From CABRXV01 sp900754955 (GTDB lineage: Bacteria; Actinomycetota; Coriobacteriia; Coriobacteriales; Eggerthellaceae): DNA of 32,744 nucleotides. Position numbers and translations under genes: made by a program. The stretch is taken from positions 1-32,744 of the forward strand of contig CABRXV010000016.1 in the NCBI GenBank assembly GCA_902475005.1, given 5' to 3'. Below are positions 22,288-31,750 of the stretch, in pieces (position 1 is the first letter of the stretch; each line of letters opens with the position of its first letter). Below the pieces are notes generated by a model, which was not told the DNA's origin, made no database searches, and saw nothing but the letters and a program-made list of their open reading frames with translations.

Positions 22288-23775
22288 ATGAGCAAGACAT
22301 GTGCGGAGCTCTTCGAAGGGCTCGAATGCACCATCATCGGCAACCCGAACGAGTTGGTGGAAGGGCTTGCCTATCGCAGCGATCGCGTGAATCCCGGCGA
22401 CGTCTTCTTCTGCATCGTCGGCTTCTCCGTCGACGGCCACTCGTTTGCCCAGGACGCCATCAACCGCGGCGCGAAGGTGCTCGTGGTCGAGCGGAAGATC
22501 TACCTCGCCGACGCCACCGACGTGACCGAGGTGGTGGTCTCTGACAGCCGCAAGGCCATGGCGCATGCGGCCGCCGCGTTCTACGACGAGCCGTCGCGCG
22601 CGTTCCAGCTCGTCGGCGTGACGGGTACGAACGGCAAGACCACGACCACGTACCTCGTTGAGCACATCGCCCGCGTGGCGGGCAAGCGCACGGGCGTCAT
22701 CGGCACCGTGGGCAACCAGATCGGAGACGAGCACCGCAAGTCCGAGCACACCACGCCCGAGTCGCCCGACCTGCAGCAGATGTTCGCGCAGATGCGCGAC
22801 GCGCGCTGCGACGTGGTGGCGATGGAGGTGAGCTCGCACGCGCTCGACCTCGAGCGCACGTGGGGCACCGCGTTCGCCGTCACGGCGTTCACAAACCTCA
22901 CGCAGGACCACCTCGACTACCACAAGACCTTCGACGCCTACTTCGAGGCCAAGGCGCTCCTGTTCTCGCGTGACTACCCCGCGCGTCGCGTCATCAACGT
23001 GAACGACAAGTGGGGCCGCGAGCTGCTGCGCCGCTGCACCGCTAACGGCGACAGCGTCATCACGACGGGCTTCGATGCCTCGGCCCAGATCCATCCCGTC
23101 GAGGTTTCCTACGATGCCGCGCACACCGACGTGACGCTCGAGGTGCGCGGGACGCGCTACACGTTCTCGTATCCGCTCGTGGGCCGCTTCAACGTGGAGA
23201 ACGTTATGACCGCGTTCGGCATCGGCCTGCAGCTCGGCATCTCCGCCGAGGCGATCGTCGCGGCGCTCATCGACGTTCCCGCGGTGCCGGGGCGTCTCGA
23301 GCGCGTGAAGGCCGCGCATGACGGCGGAGTGTCGGTGTACGTCGACTACGCGCACACTCCCGATGCGCTCACGAAGGCCATCGGCTCGGTGAAGGCGCTC
23401 TCGAAGCGTCGCACCATCGTGGTGTTCGGCTGCGGCGGCAACCGCGACGCCGGCAAGCGCCCCATCATGGGCCGTGCCGCGCTCGACGCCGACTTCGCCG
23501 TGGTGACGAGCGACAATCCGCGTCATGAGGACCCGCTCGCCATCATCGACGACATCGTCGGCGGCATGGGCGGCGGCGAGGATCGCTTCGAGGTCGTGCC
23601 CGACCGCCGCAGCGCCATCGCGCGCGCCATTGCGCTCGCGGAGCCTGGCGACTGCGTGCTCGTGGCCGGCAAGGGGCATGAGGACTATCAGCTCGTCGGC
23701 GACGAGGTGCTCTCCTTCGACGACCGCATCGTGGCCGCCGAGGAACTCGAGCGCGCGAACGGGGGCGGCGAGTAG
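22288..23775 (+). CDS. murE: UDP-MurNAc-L-Ala-D-Glu:meso-DAP ligase MurE
   Basis: MurE adds the third amino acid of the stem peptide using ATP. The ATP loop GTNGKTTTT starts at 113. A lysine at 222 (YFEAKALLF) is the one carbamylated in Mur ligases. GRFNVENVMTAFG and VYVDYAHTPDAL are core elements. DNPR at 409-412 (TSDNPRHEDP) is the meso-diaminopimelate recognition motif, so the wall should be DAP-type rather than lysine-type. I prefer the ATG at 22288 with AGGA eight bases upstream; a GTG at 22273 overlaps the ftsI stop (GTGA) and is the alternative, adding five residues. Confidence 0.95.
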   Translation: MSKTCAELFEGLECTIIGNPNELVEGLAYRSDRVNPGDVFFCIVGFSVDGHSFAQDAINRGAKVLVVERKIYLADATDVTEVVVSDSRKAMAHAAAAFYDEPSRAFQLVGVTGTNGKTTTTYLVEHIARVAGKRTGVIGTVGNQIGDEHRKSEHTTPESPDLQQMFAQMRDARCDVVAMEVSSHALDLERTWGTAFAVTAFTNLTQDHLDYHKTFDAYFEAKALLFSRDYPARRVINVNDKWGRELLRRCTANGDSVITTGFDASAQIHPVEVSYDAAHTDVTLEVRGTRYTFSYPLVGRFNVENVMTAFGIGLQLGISAEAIVAALIDVPAVPGRLERVKAAHDGGVSVYVDYAHTPDALTKAIGSVKALSKRRTIVVFGCGGNRDAGKRPIMGRAALDADFAVVTSDNPRHEDPLAIIDDIVGGMGGGEDRFEVVPDRRSAIARAIALAEPGDCVLVAGKGHEDYQLVGDEVLSFDDRIVAAEELERANGGGE

Positions 23776-25281
23776 ATGCGCCTCAACGTCAAGCAGATCC
23801 TGTTTTACACGGGCGGCCGCTACCTCGTCGAGCCGATCGACGCCGGCGAGCTGCTCCAGGGCATCTCGTGGGACTCGCGCGAGATCGAGGCGGGCTGCCT
23901 CTACGTGGCCCTGCCGGGTGAGCGCGTCGACGGCCACGCCTACGTGGGCGCGGCGCTGCGCGCCGGTGCGCGTGCGGCCCTCGTGACCGACCGTCCCGAC
24001 GACGCCGCGATGCTGCTCGCCCGCGAAATGGGCGCGGCGATCATCGAGGTGCCCAACACGGCGCACGCCATCACCGACATCGCGCGCGAATGGCGCCACC
24101 ACCTCAAGGGCCGTGTGATCGGCCTCACGGGTTCCACGGGCAAGACCACCACGAAGAACCTCGTGCGCGACGTGGTCGCCGCGGCGCACTCCGTCGTTGC
24201 CACGAAGGCGAACCAGAACAACGAGCTCGGCGTGCCCAAGACGCTGCTCTCCGCCGATCCCGAGACCGAGGTCGTCGTGGTCGAGATGGGCATGCGCGGT
24301 CGCGGGCAGATCGAGGAGCTGTGCGGATTCGTGCGTCCCGACTGGGGCGTGATCACCAACATCGGCGAGAGCCACATCGAGCTTCTGGGCAGCCGCGAGA
24401 ACATCGCGCGCGCCAAGGCCGAGCTGCTCGCCGCGCTTCCCGCCGCCGGCGTGGCGATTCTCAACGCCGACGACGACATGACGCCTTTCGTCTGGGAGCT
24501 GTCGGGTCTTGAGGACCGCGGCGGCGCGCTCGTGTGCTTCGACGGATCGGGGGACGCGCATCCGCTGCCGGCAGCTGCCGACGACGAGGACGCGCTTTCC
24601 GTCGCGGCTGCGGTGTGGGCCGAAGACGTGAGCCTCGACGACCAGGGGCGCCCGCGCTTCACGCTGTGCGCGTGCGGCTTCGACGCGCCTGCGGGCGCGG
24701 ATGAGGCGTGCAAGACGCACCGCGTCGCCTGCGCGCTCAACCTGCGCGGCATGCACAACGTGGCCAACGCGTGCGCTGCCGCCGCGGTCGGCTGCCGTCT
24801 CGGCATGAGCCTTGAGCTCGTGGCAGAAGCGCTCGCCGAGGCCGAAGCCGAGGCAGGCCGCCAGGAGGTGCTCCAGGCGCGCGGCGGCTTCACCGTGGTG
24901 AACGACGCCTACAACGCCAATCCCGACTCGATGCGCGCGTCGCTCAAGACGTTCTGCGCGCTCGCGGTTCCGGGGAAGCGCATCGCCGTGCTCGGCGACA
25001 TGGGCGAGCTGGGCGACTACGCGCCCGCCTGCCACGCGGGCATCGGCGAGCTCGCGGCAACGCTGCCGCTCGACCGTCTCGTCTGCGGGGGCGAGCTCGC
25101 GTCGATCATCGCCGACGCCGCCGAAAAGGCCGGCATGGACCCGCACCGCATCGTGCGCGCTACGGCGCTGTCCGAGGTGCTGGGAGATCTTGACGTCTGC
25201 GTCGAGCCGGGAGACGCGGTGCTCGTGAAGGCATCGCATTTCATGGGGCTCGAGCGCGTGGTCGAAGGGCTGGTTAACTGA
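23776..25281 (+). CDS. murF: UDP-MurNAc-tripeptide:D-Ala-D-Ala ligase MurF
   Basis: MurF completes the cytoplasmic UDP-MurNAc-pentapeptide by adding D-Ala-D-Ala. The 501-residue protein shows the N-terminal UDP-binding domain (GISWDSREIEAGCLYVALPGERVDGH), the ATP loop GSTGKTTTK from 119, NQNNELGVPKTLL, VVEMGMRGRGQIEEL, TNIGESHIELLGS and VNDAYNANPDSM. An insertion around 255-310 (Ala/Asp-rich, containing a DDQGRPRF hairpin) lengthens it relative to the usual about 450. Its ATG follows the murE stop without a gap, so translation is coupled. Confidence 0.95.
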   Translation: MRLNVKQILFYTGGRYLVEPIDAGELLQGISWDSREIEAGCLYVALPGERVDGHAYVGAALRAGARAALVTDRPDDAAMLLAREMGAAIIEVPNTAHAITDIAREWRHHLKGRVIGLTGSTGKTTTKNLVRDVVAAAHSVVATKANQNNELGVPKTLLSADPETEVVVVEMGMRGRGQIEELCGFVRPDWGVITNIGESHIELLGSRENIARAKAELLAALPAAGVAILNADDDMTPFVWELSGLEDRGGALVCFDGSGDAHPLPAAADDEDALSVAAAVWAEDVSLDDQGRPRFTLCACGFDAPAGADEACKTHRVACALNLRGMHNVANACAAAAVGCRLGMSLELVAEALAEAEAEAGRQEVLQARGGFTVVNDAYNANPDSMRASLKTFCALAVPGKRIAVLGDMGELGDYAPACHAGIGELAATLPLDRLVCGGELASIIADAAEKAGMDPHRIVRATALSEVLGDLDVCVEPGDAVLVKASHFMGLERVVEGLVN

Positions 25282-26327
25282 TGTTCAACTTCTTTGCGCA
25301 CTATCCGACGTTTCTCGTGTTCCTTGCGATTGTACTCGGTCTCGTGTTCACGATCGCGTTCATGCCGGCGTGGATTCGTTTCCTCAAGTCGAGCCACATC
25401 GGCCAGCCGGTCCGCGCTGACGGTCCGCAGAGCCACCTCGTGAAGCAGGGCACGCCCACCATGGGCGGCGTCATCATGCTCATCGCCGTGATCATCACCT
25501 CGCTGCTCATCGGCGCGCCCGCGCCCGAGACGTTCCTGCTGCTCGGCGCCACGGTGCTCACCGGCGTGCTCGGCCTCATCGACGACGGCTCGAAGGTGGC
25601 GCATGAGCGCTCGCTCGGCCTCACGCCCAAGGCGAAGCTCGTCGGGCAGTTCCTCATCGCCGGCGTGTTCGTCATCGCCGCCATCAACATCCTCCACGTC
25701 GAGCCGACGGTCGAGATCCCGTTCGTGTACACGTTCGACCTCGGCGTGCTCACCACCGTGGTGCCCATCGGCGACGGCATCACCATCCCGTGGCTCTACC
25801 TCATCTTCGCGATGATCCTGCTCGTGGGCTTGTGCAACGCCGTCAACCTCACCGACGGCCTCGATGGCCTCGCGGCGGGCACGGTCATGATCGTCATGAT
25901 CGTCATGGCGGCCATCGCGTACCGCTCCGACATGCTCGGGCCGTCGATCTTCGCGGCGGCGCTCGCGGGCGCGTGCATCGGCTTTCTCTGGTTCAACTCG
26001 TTCCCGGCCGACATCTTCATGGGCGACACCGGCTCGCTCGCGCTCGGCATGGCGCTCGGCTGCCTCGCCGTGGTGACGAAGACCGAGTTCGTCGTGCTCA
26101 TCATCGGCGGTCTGTTCGTTGCCGAGGCGCTGTCGGTCATGATCCAGGTCGCCTACTTCAAGAAGACGAAGAAGCGCATCTTTCTCATGGCGCCGCTGCA
26201 TCATCATTTCGAGAAGAAGGGCTGGAGCGAGACGAAGGTCGTCGTGCGCTTCTGGATCGTCTCCGGCGTGCTCGCCGCCTGCGGGTTTGTCCTGTATTTC
26301 TCCGAGTCCCTGATACCGGTGATGTAA
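25281..26327 (+). CDS. mraY: Phospho-MurNAc-pentapeptide transferase MraY
   Basis: MraY transfers phospho-MurNAc-pentapeptide to undecaprenyl phosphate, making lipid I in the inner membrane. The 348-residue polytopic protein carries the family motifs: KQGTPTMGGVIML near the N-terminus, DDGSK, NLTDGLDGLAAGT from 189 with the catalytic aspartates, FMGDTGSLALG, and the histidine triplet MAPLHHHFEKKGW at 307-309. Around ten membrane helices fit the family. Its ATG shares one base with the murF stop. Confidence 0.97.
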   Translation: MFNFFAHYPTFLVFLAIVLGLVFTIAFMPAWIRFLKSSHIGQPVRADGPQSHLVKQGTPTMGGVIMLIAVIITSLLIGAPAPETFLLLGATVLTGVLGLIDDGSKVAHERSLGLTPKAKLVGQFLIAGVFVIAAINILHVEPTVEIPFVYTFDLGVLTTVVPIGDGITIPWLYLIFAMILLVGLCNAVNLTDGLDGLAAGTVMIVMIVMAAIAYRSDMLGPSIFAAALAGACIGFLWFNSFPADIFMGDTGSLALGMALGCLAVVTKTEFVVLIIGGLFVAEALSVMIQVAYFKKTKKRIFLMAPLHHHFEKKGWSETKVVVRFWIVSGVLAACGFVLYFSESLIPVM

Positions 26328-27815
26328 ATGACTGAAACGACGTTGCTTGCGGGCCGCATCTGCGCGCCCGCCTCTCTCGGCCGCGTGCTCGTGCTCGGCC
26401 TCGGCGTGAGCGGCATGGCCGTGGCACGCTATCTGCTGCCGCTTCTCGGCTCGCGCGTCGAGACGCTTACGGTCGCCACGGGTGCGGCCGATGCCGAGGC
26501 GCGCGCATGGGCCGACGAGGCGCGTGCGCAGGGCGCGGTGGTGCTGTTCGACCACGAGACGGTCGAGGGCTCCTACGATCTGTGCATCGCAAGCCCCGGC
26601 ATCTCCCAGTTCTCCGATTTCTATCGCAGCGCTGAGCGCGCATGCGGCGAGGTGATCAGCGAGGTCGAGTTCGCGTGGCGCGAGAGCGCCGCCGATGCGC
26701 GCTGGATCGCCATCACGGGAACGAACGGCAAGACCACCACCACGGCGCTCACCGCCCATCTGCTGCGTGCTGCGGGGCTCGACGCCTGCGCGGTGGGCAA
26801 CATCGGCGACACGTGCATCGACGCCGTCGCGAAGGGTGCGGCGCAGGTATATGTGGCCGAGTGCTCGTCCTATCAGCTCGCGTCTACGAAGCGCTTCGCG
26901 CCCGATGCGGCGGTGGTGCTCAACATCAAGCCCGACCACCTCAGTTGGCACCACTCGCATGAGAATTACGCCGCGGCGAAGTGGAAGATCCTCGCCAACC
27001 TGGCAACGCGCCCGCATGCGACGGCCGTCCTCAACGCCTCCGACGACGAGGTGCGCGCGAAGGTGCGCGAGCTCAAAGCGCTCACGCCCGCAGAGCGCAG
27101 CTTCGCCTACCTGCCGATCGGCACGGCCGCCGGCATCGAGGGCGACATGCGCGCGGCGTGCGGCAGCGACAACGCGGCCTTCGTCGGTGCCGACGGCATG
27201 ATGCGCGTGGCGCTCGACGGCGTCGAGGTCGATCTTGTGCGCACCGATGAACTTCAGATCAAGGGCACCCACAACGTGGTGAACGCCCTCGCCGCAGCGG
27301 CGGCCTGCCTCGCCGTGGGCGCCGACGCGGACGGCGTGCGCGCGGGGCTGCGCTCGTTCACCGCGCTCGAGCATCGCATCGAGCCTGCGGGTACGGTGGC
27401 AGGTGTGGCCTGCTACAACGACTCGAAGGCAACCAACGTCGACGCCGTCCTCGCGGCCATCACCGCGTTCGGCGCCGTGAAGCCCATCATCATGCTCGGC
27501 GGTCGCGACAAGGGAACCGATCTCGCGCCGCTCGTCGAGGCGTGCCGCGCGCACGCCAAGGCGGTCGTGTGCTTCGGCGAGTCGCTTCCGCGCTTTCTGC
27601 CGGCGTTCGAGCCGCTCGCGCAGGACGGCGTGCCGGTTGCGCGCGCCGAGCATCTGCCCGACGCCTTTGAGACCGCCCTCGGCCTCGCCAAGGCGGGCGA
27701 TGTTGTGCTGCTGTCGCCGGCGTGCGCGTCCTTCGACGAGTTCTCCTGCTTCGAGGAGCGCGGCCGCGTGTTCAAGGCGCTCGTCGCCGCCCACGCCGCC
27801 CGCGCGGCGCAGTAG
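26328..27815 (+). CDS. murD: UDP-MurNAc-L-Ala:D-Glu ligase MurD
   Basis: MurD adds D-glutamate to UDP-MurNAc-L-Ala. The 495-residue protein begins with a Rossmann UDP-binding domain (VLVLGLGVSGMAVARYL), has the ATP loop GTNGKTTTT from 131, VAECSSYQLAST, NIKPDHLSWHHSHENYAAAKWKI with the carbamylated-lysine region, EHRIEPAGTVAGVACYNDSKATN and the C-terminal IMLGGRDKGTDL / LLSPACASFDEFSCFEERG. Its ATG follows the mraY stop directly. At about 45 residues longer than E. coli MurD, it has an enlarged central loop. Confidence 0.95.
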   Translation: MTETTLLAGRICAPASLGRVLVLGLGVSGMAVARYLLPLLGSRVETLTVATGAADAEARAWADEARAQGAVVLFDHETVEGSYDLCIASPGISQFSDFYRSAERACGEVISEVEFAWRESAADARWIAITGTNGKTTTTALTAHLLRAAGLDACAVGNIGDTCIDAVAKGAAQVYVAECSSYQLASTKRFAPDAAVVLNIKPDHLSWHHSHENYAAAKWKILANLATRPHATAVLNASDDEVRAKVRELKALTPAERSFAYLPIGTAAGIEGDMRAACGSDNAAFVGADGMMRVALDGVEVDLVRTDELQIKGTHNVVNALAAAAACLAVGADADGVRAGLRSFTALEHRIEPAGTVAGVACYNDSKATNVDAVLAAITAFGAVKPIIMLGGRDKGTDLAPLVEACRAHAKAVVCFGESLPRFLPAFEPLAQDGVPVARAEHLPDAFETALGLAKAGDVVLLSPACASFDEFSCFEERGRVFKALVAAHAARAAQ

Positions 27816-27829
27816 GGGAGGGGTGCGTT

Positions 27830-29155
27830 TTGCCCCGTTTGAGCCAAGCGGTGTCTGATGTGAGGACGGCCCGGACCCTCCTCATCATCGCGGTGTGCGC
27901 GCTGGTGGTGATCGGCCTGCTCATGGTGTACTCGGCCTCCTACGCCAACCTCATCAACGAGGAGTCGTCGGCTTCGAGCGAAGCGGTGAGCCAGGTGGTT
28001 TATGCGCTTGTGGGCATCGTCGGCGCACTTATCCTCTGGAAGGTGCTGCCGTACCGCGTCTGGCAGGGGCCGCTCGTGTGGGTCGTCTGGGGCGTGTCGC
28101 TCGTGCTGCTCGTCCTCACGCTCGTCATGGGCTCGACGGACTACGGCGCGCAGCGCTGGCTCAGGCTCGGGCCGGTGGGCCTGCAGCCCTCTGAGTTCGC
28201 CAAGGTGGCGTTTCTACTCATGGCGGTGCGCATCATGTACCAGTACCGCGCCGGCGACATCGAGCTGCGCGCCGCACTCGTGCAGGCGGTCCTGTTCGTG
28301 CTCATCCCGCTCGCGTTCATGTACCGCTCGCAGTCCGACCTCGGCACCACGCTCATCTGTGCGGTGGGCGTGCTCGCCGTGATGTGGCTCGGCGGCGTTT
28401 CCTCGCGTATCCTCGGCGTCATCCTTGGCGCCGGCGTGATCTTCGTGCTGTTCGCCATCTTCGGCACCGGCTACCGCAGCGACCGCCTCGTGTATCTCGA
28501 TCCGTGGAACGACGGCGAGGACGGCTACGGCGCGGGCTACAACATCATCCGCTCGTACTATGCGCTCGCCGAAGGCGGTATCTTCGGCGTGGGGCTCGGC
28601 AACGGCCACGAGAAGTTCCAGTACCTCTTCGCCTCGGAGAGCGACTTCATCTTCGCGGTCATCGGTGAGGAGCTCGGCATGGTGGGCGCTCTGCTCGTCA
28701 TCGGGCTCTTCCTCGTCGTGCTCGTCATGGGGCTGCGCATCGCAACCGCCGCCGCCGACGAGTACGGCGCGATGATGGCGGGCGGATTCACGATCATGCT
28801 CGTGTTCCAGGCGTTCCTCAACATCGGCTGCGCCATCGGCGTGTTCCCCACGACGGGCAAGCCGCTGCCGTTCATCTCGGCAGGCGGCACCTCGCTTGTC
28901 ATCTCGCTCGCGATGGTCGGGTTTATCCTGTCGGTGTCGGAAGGCGCCGCGGAGCCGAACGTCTACGAACGCCGCCGCGCCGATCTGCGCATCATCCGCG
29001 CCGATCGAGGCGACGAGGCGCCGGCGCGCCGGTCGTCGGGGCTTTCGGAGCGCACGCGCACCCGTGCGCGCCGCAGCGAATTCTCATCGCGTCGGACGGA
29101 TTACCCGTCGGCGCGCATCGTGCGGTTCGAGTCACCGCGCGGTTCAAGGAGGTAG
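27830..29155 (+). CDS. ftsW: Septal peptidoglycan glycosyltransferase FtsW (SEDS family)
   Basis: FtsW polymerises lipid II into septal glycan strands. The start is TTG at 27830 with GGGGAGGGG six bases upstream; earlier ATG codons lie inside murD in a non-matching frame. The 441-residue protein has about ten helices (from LLIIAVCALVVIGLLMVYSA) and SEDS hallmarks: GAQRWLRLGPVGLQPSEFAKV, the YRSQSDLGTTLI region, GGIFGVGLGNGHEKFQYLFASESDFIFAVIGEELG and PFISAGGTSL from 347. A strongly basic tail of about 65 residues (YERRRADLRI..TRTRARRS..) extends into the cytoplasm and may contact other divisome parts. Its closing codons hold the ribosome site of murG. Confidence 0.95.
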   Translation: MPRLSQAVSDVRTARTLLIIAVCALVVIGLLMVYSASYANLINEESSASSEAVSQVVYALVGIVGALILWKVLPYRVWQGPLVWVVWGVSLVLLVLTLVMGSTDYGAQRWLRLGPVGLQPSEFAKVAFLLMAVRIMYQYRAGDIELRAALVQAVLFVLIPLAFMYRSQSDLGTTLICAVGVLAVMWLGGVSSRILGVILGAGVIFVLFAIFGTGYRSDRLVYLDPWNDGEDGYGAGYNIIRSYYALAEGGIFGVGLGNGHEKFQYLFASESDFIFAVIGEELGMVGALLVIGLFLVVLVMGLRIATAAADEYGAMMAGGFTIMLVFQAFLNIGCAIGVFPTTGKPLPFISAGGTSLVISLAMVGFILSVSEGAAEPNVYERRRADLRIIRADRGDEAPARRSSGLSERTRTRARRSEFSSRRTDYPSARIVRFESPRGSRR

Positions 29156-29161
29156 ATCACT

Positions 29162-30259
29162 ATGCTGGCAGTGTTGTCGGGCGGCGGGACCGCCGGTCAC
29201 ATCAACCCTGCGCTCGCCCTTGCGGACGTGCTGTCCGACCGCGGGTGCGACGTGCGCTTCGCCGGCACCCCGCGCGGCGTCGAGGCGCGCCTTGTGCCCG
29301 CGGCGGGCGTGCCGTTCACGGCGTTCGAAGCGTCGGGCTTCAACCGCAACCACCCGACGACCATCGTCTCGGGCGTGGCGAAGATCGCGAAGAGCACGAA
29401 GGCCGCCAAGAAGTGGTTTCGTGAGATCGGGCCCGACGTGGTGGTCGGCTTCGGCGGCTACGTGTCCATCCCTGTGGCGCGTGCGGCCGAGAGCATGGGC
29501 ATTCCCGTGGTGGTCCACGAGCAGAACTCGGTGATGGGCATGGCGAACCGCTACCTCGCGAAGCGCGCGGCGGCGGTGTGCGTCACCTACGAGGGCACGG
29601 CCGACGGCGTGTGCGATCCGCGGATCGCACACGTGACGGGCAATCCCGTGCGCGCCTCGGTGCTCGCCGCCCGCCGCGAGGAGGGTCGCGCGATGCTCGG
29701 CATTCCCGACGAGGCGCGCATGCTGCTCGTGTTTGGCGGCAGCCTCGGCGCGCGCCACATCAACGAGGCCGTGGCCGCGCTCAAAGACGAGCTGCTCTCC
29801 CGCCCCGATGTGCACGTGGTGCACATCACGGGTCCGAAGGAGCTCGACGCGGTCACCGAGGCGCTCGCGCTCACCGAAGAGGAGGCGCAGCGCTGGCACC
29901 TCATGGGGTACCAGGACCGCATGGGCGAGACGCTTGCGGCGGCTGACGCCATCGTGTCGCGCGCTGGGGCCACCTCGCTTGCCGAGATTTCGGCGCGCGC
30001 CATCCCCGCCCTGCTCATCCCGTTCCCCTACGCGACCGAAGATCACCAGACCACCAACGCGCGCGCGTACGTGGAGGCGGGCTGCGCCTACATGCTCCCC
30101 GACGCCGAGGTGATGGGGGACGAGTTCAGGGCCAAGGTGCTCGCGCTCGTCGACGACGCCGACGTGCGCGCCGCCATGAGCGCGGCCGCCCGCGCCCGCA
30201 AGACCGCCGACGCCGCGGCGAATTTGGCAGATGTTGTGATGGCGGCGGCGCGGGCGTAG
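29162..30259 (+). CDS. murG: Lipid II synthase MurG (GlcNAc transferase)
   Basis: MurG adds GlcNAc to lipid I on the inner face of the membrane. The 365-residue GT-B enzyme shows GGTAGHINPALALA at 8-21 (the G-loop), PDVVVGFGGYVSIPVARAA, VHEQNSVMG, VTGNPVR, VFGGSLGARHIN and IVSRAGATSLAEISA with the UDP-GlcNAc-binding C-terminal domain, then PFPYATEDHQTTNARAYVEAG. AAGGAGG lies nine bases before the ATG, inside the ftsW 3' end. Confidence 0.96.
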   Translation: MLAVLSGGGTAGHINPALALADVLSDRGCDVRFAGTPRGVEARLVPAAGVPFTAFEASGFNRNHPTTIVSGVAKIAKSTKAAKKWFREIGPDVVVGFGGYVSIPVARAAESMGIPVVVHEQNSVMGMANRYLAKRAAAVCVTYEGTADGVCDPRIAHVTGNPVRASVLAARREEGRAMLGIPDEARMLLVFGGSLGARHINEAVAALKDELLSRPDVHVVHITGPKELDAVTEALALTEEEAQRWHLMGYQDRMGETLAAADAIVSRAGATSLAEISARAIPALLIPFPYATEDHQTTNARAYVEAGCAYMLPDAEVMGDEFRAKVLALVDDADVRAAMSAAARARKTADAAANLADVVMAAARA

Positions 30260-30268
30260 CGGCGCATA

Positions 30269-30308
30269 TACAATAGCTCGGCGCCGGCGGCGGTAAGACG
30301 CCGACGGC
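30269..30308 (+). promoter_or_regulatory. Possible internal promoter and hairpin ahead of murC
   Basis: The 77-bp murG-murC gap is the widest inside the mur genes. It has TACAAT (30269-30274) as a -10 candidate without a good -35. A hairpin follows (30283-30286 plus 30288-30292 with 30299-30303 plus 30305-30308, one mismatch), ending shortly before the GAGGGAGG ribosome site (30319-30326). Either a second start for murC-murB-ftsQ or an RNA-processing element is possible. Confidence 0.35.
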
Positions 30309-30336
30309 AGGGCACGTTGAGGGAGGCTGGCTTTCC

Positions 30337-31749
30337 ATGAACAAGAAGGAACGGGGCGCCGTCGAGGCGGTGCACTTCATCGGCGTCGGCGGCGTCGGCA
30401 TGAGCGGCATTGCGCATGTGGCGCATGACCAGGGCATGCGCGTGAGCGGCTCCGACCTCAAGGAAAGCCGCTACACCAAGCAGCTCGAGGAGCTCGGCGT
30501 GCAGGTGTTCATCGGCCAGAAGGCGTCGAACATACCGGAGGGAGACCCCACGGTGGTCGTCTCCACGGCCATTCTCGGGAACAACCCCGAACTCATCGAG
30601 GCGCAGCGGCGGGGGCTTACCATCTGCCATCGCGCCGAGATGCTCGCGCGCCTCGGCCGCGGGCTCGACACGCTTGCCGTCGCGGGCACGCACGGCAAGA
30701 CCACCACGTCCTCGATGCTCGCCTCCACGCTCGACGCGATGGGGGCGTCTCCGACGTTCCTCATTGGCGGCATCGTGCGCTCATGGGGCACGAACGCGCA
30801 CTCGGGATCGGGCCGCTACTACGTGGTAGAGGCGGACGAATCCGACAAGTCGTTCACGTACCTCTCGCCTGCGGCGGTCATTGTCACCAACATCGAACCC
30901 GACCATCTCGACCACTATGCGAACGTCGAGGAGATCTACGATCAGTTCGGCAAGTTCATCTCGTCGGTTCCCGCGGGCGGTCCGGTCGTGGTGTGCGGCG
31001 ACGACGAGGCGCTCTGCGCACTCGCGCGGCGCACGTGCGACAACGTCATCACCTACGGCTTCTCCGAGGGCTGCGATGCCCGTGTCGTCTCCTACGAGCC
31101 GCACGGCGTCGGCTCGACGTTCACGCTTCGTCTGCCCGACGGCCGCGAGGTGAGCGGTTCCATCAAGCAGAACCCGGGACGCCACAACGTGGCGAACGGC
31201 GCTGCGGTGCTCACCCTGCTTAACGCGCTCGGCCTCGACGTCGAGCTTGCGGCCCGCAAGCTCGCGGAGTTCTCGGGCGTACGTCGCCGGTTCGACCTCG
31301 TCGGCGAGGCGGCGGGCGTCACCGTCGTCGACGACTACGCGCACCATCCCACCGAGATCGCCGCCACCATCGCCGCGGCGCGCGCTCTCGACTTCAAGCG
31401 CATCCATGTGCTGTTCCAGCCGCATCGCTACTCGCGCGCGTCGCTTTTCACCGAGGTGCTGCACGATGAGTTCGGCAGCGCGTTCGATCAGGCCGACACC
31501 GTCACGTTCATGGACGTGTACTCGGCGGGCGAGGCTCCCATCCCCGGCATCAACGGCAAGACGTTCCTCAACGTGGTGCTCGAGCACGAGGGCCATCCCG
31601 AGGCGCGTTTCGTCCAGCGCCGCATCGACGTGGCGGCGGCGATGGCCGAGATCGCCGAGCCGGGCGACCTCGTCATCACGATGGGCGCGGGCGACGTGAC
31701 GAGCGTCGGCCCCCACATCCTCGACGTGCTGCGGGGCAGCGAGGGCTAG
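30337..31749 (+). CDS. murC: UDP-MurNAc:L-alanine ligase MurC
   Basis: MurC starts the stem peptide by joining L-Ala to UDP-MurNAc. The 470-residue protein has the N-terminal HFIGVGGVGMSGIAHVA, SDLKES, the ATP loop GTHGKTTTSSM from 117 (the His form is typical of MurC), YYVVEADESDKSF, TNIEPDHLDHY, GRHNVANGAAV, RRFDLVGEAAGVTVVDDYAHHPTEIAATI and FQPHRYSRASLF. GAGGGAGG lies ten bases before the ATG. It is followed by murB one base later. Confidence 0.96.
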   Translation: MNKKERGAVEAVHFIGVGGVGMSGIAHVAHDQGMRVSGSDLKESRYTKQLEELGVQVFIGQKASNIPEGDPTVVVSTAILGNNPELIEAQRRGLTICHRAEMLARLGRGLDTLAVAGTHGKTTTSSMLASTLDAMGASPTFLIGGIVRSWGTNAHSGSGRYYVVEADESDKSFTYLSPAAVIVTNIEPDHLDHYANVEEIYDQFGKFISSVPAGGPVVVCGDDEALCALARRTCDNVITYGFSEGCDARVVSYEPHGVGSTFTLRLPDGREVSGSIKQNPGRHNVANGAAVLTLLNALGLDVELAARKLAEFSGVRRRFDLVGEAAGVTVVDDYAHHPTEIAATIAAARALDFKRIHVLFQPHRYSRASLFTEVLHDEFGSAFDQADTVTFMDVYSAGEAPIPGINGKTFLNVVLEHEGHPEARFVQRRIDVAAAMAEIAEPGDLVITMGAGDVTSVGPHILDVLRGSEG

Positions 31750-31750
31750 C

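Noticed and set aside
22195..25239. A 1014-codon open frame on the minus strand
   Set aside because: It is the mirror of murE and murF. GC-rich codon bias removes stops on the antisense strand; the product is His/Arg/Ala-rich with no family motif.
25017..27794. A 925-codon minus-strand open frame
   Set aside because: It is antisense to mraY and murD and low in hydrophobic structure, with the composition of a shadow frame.
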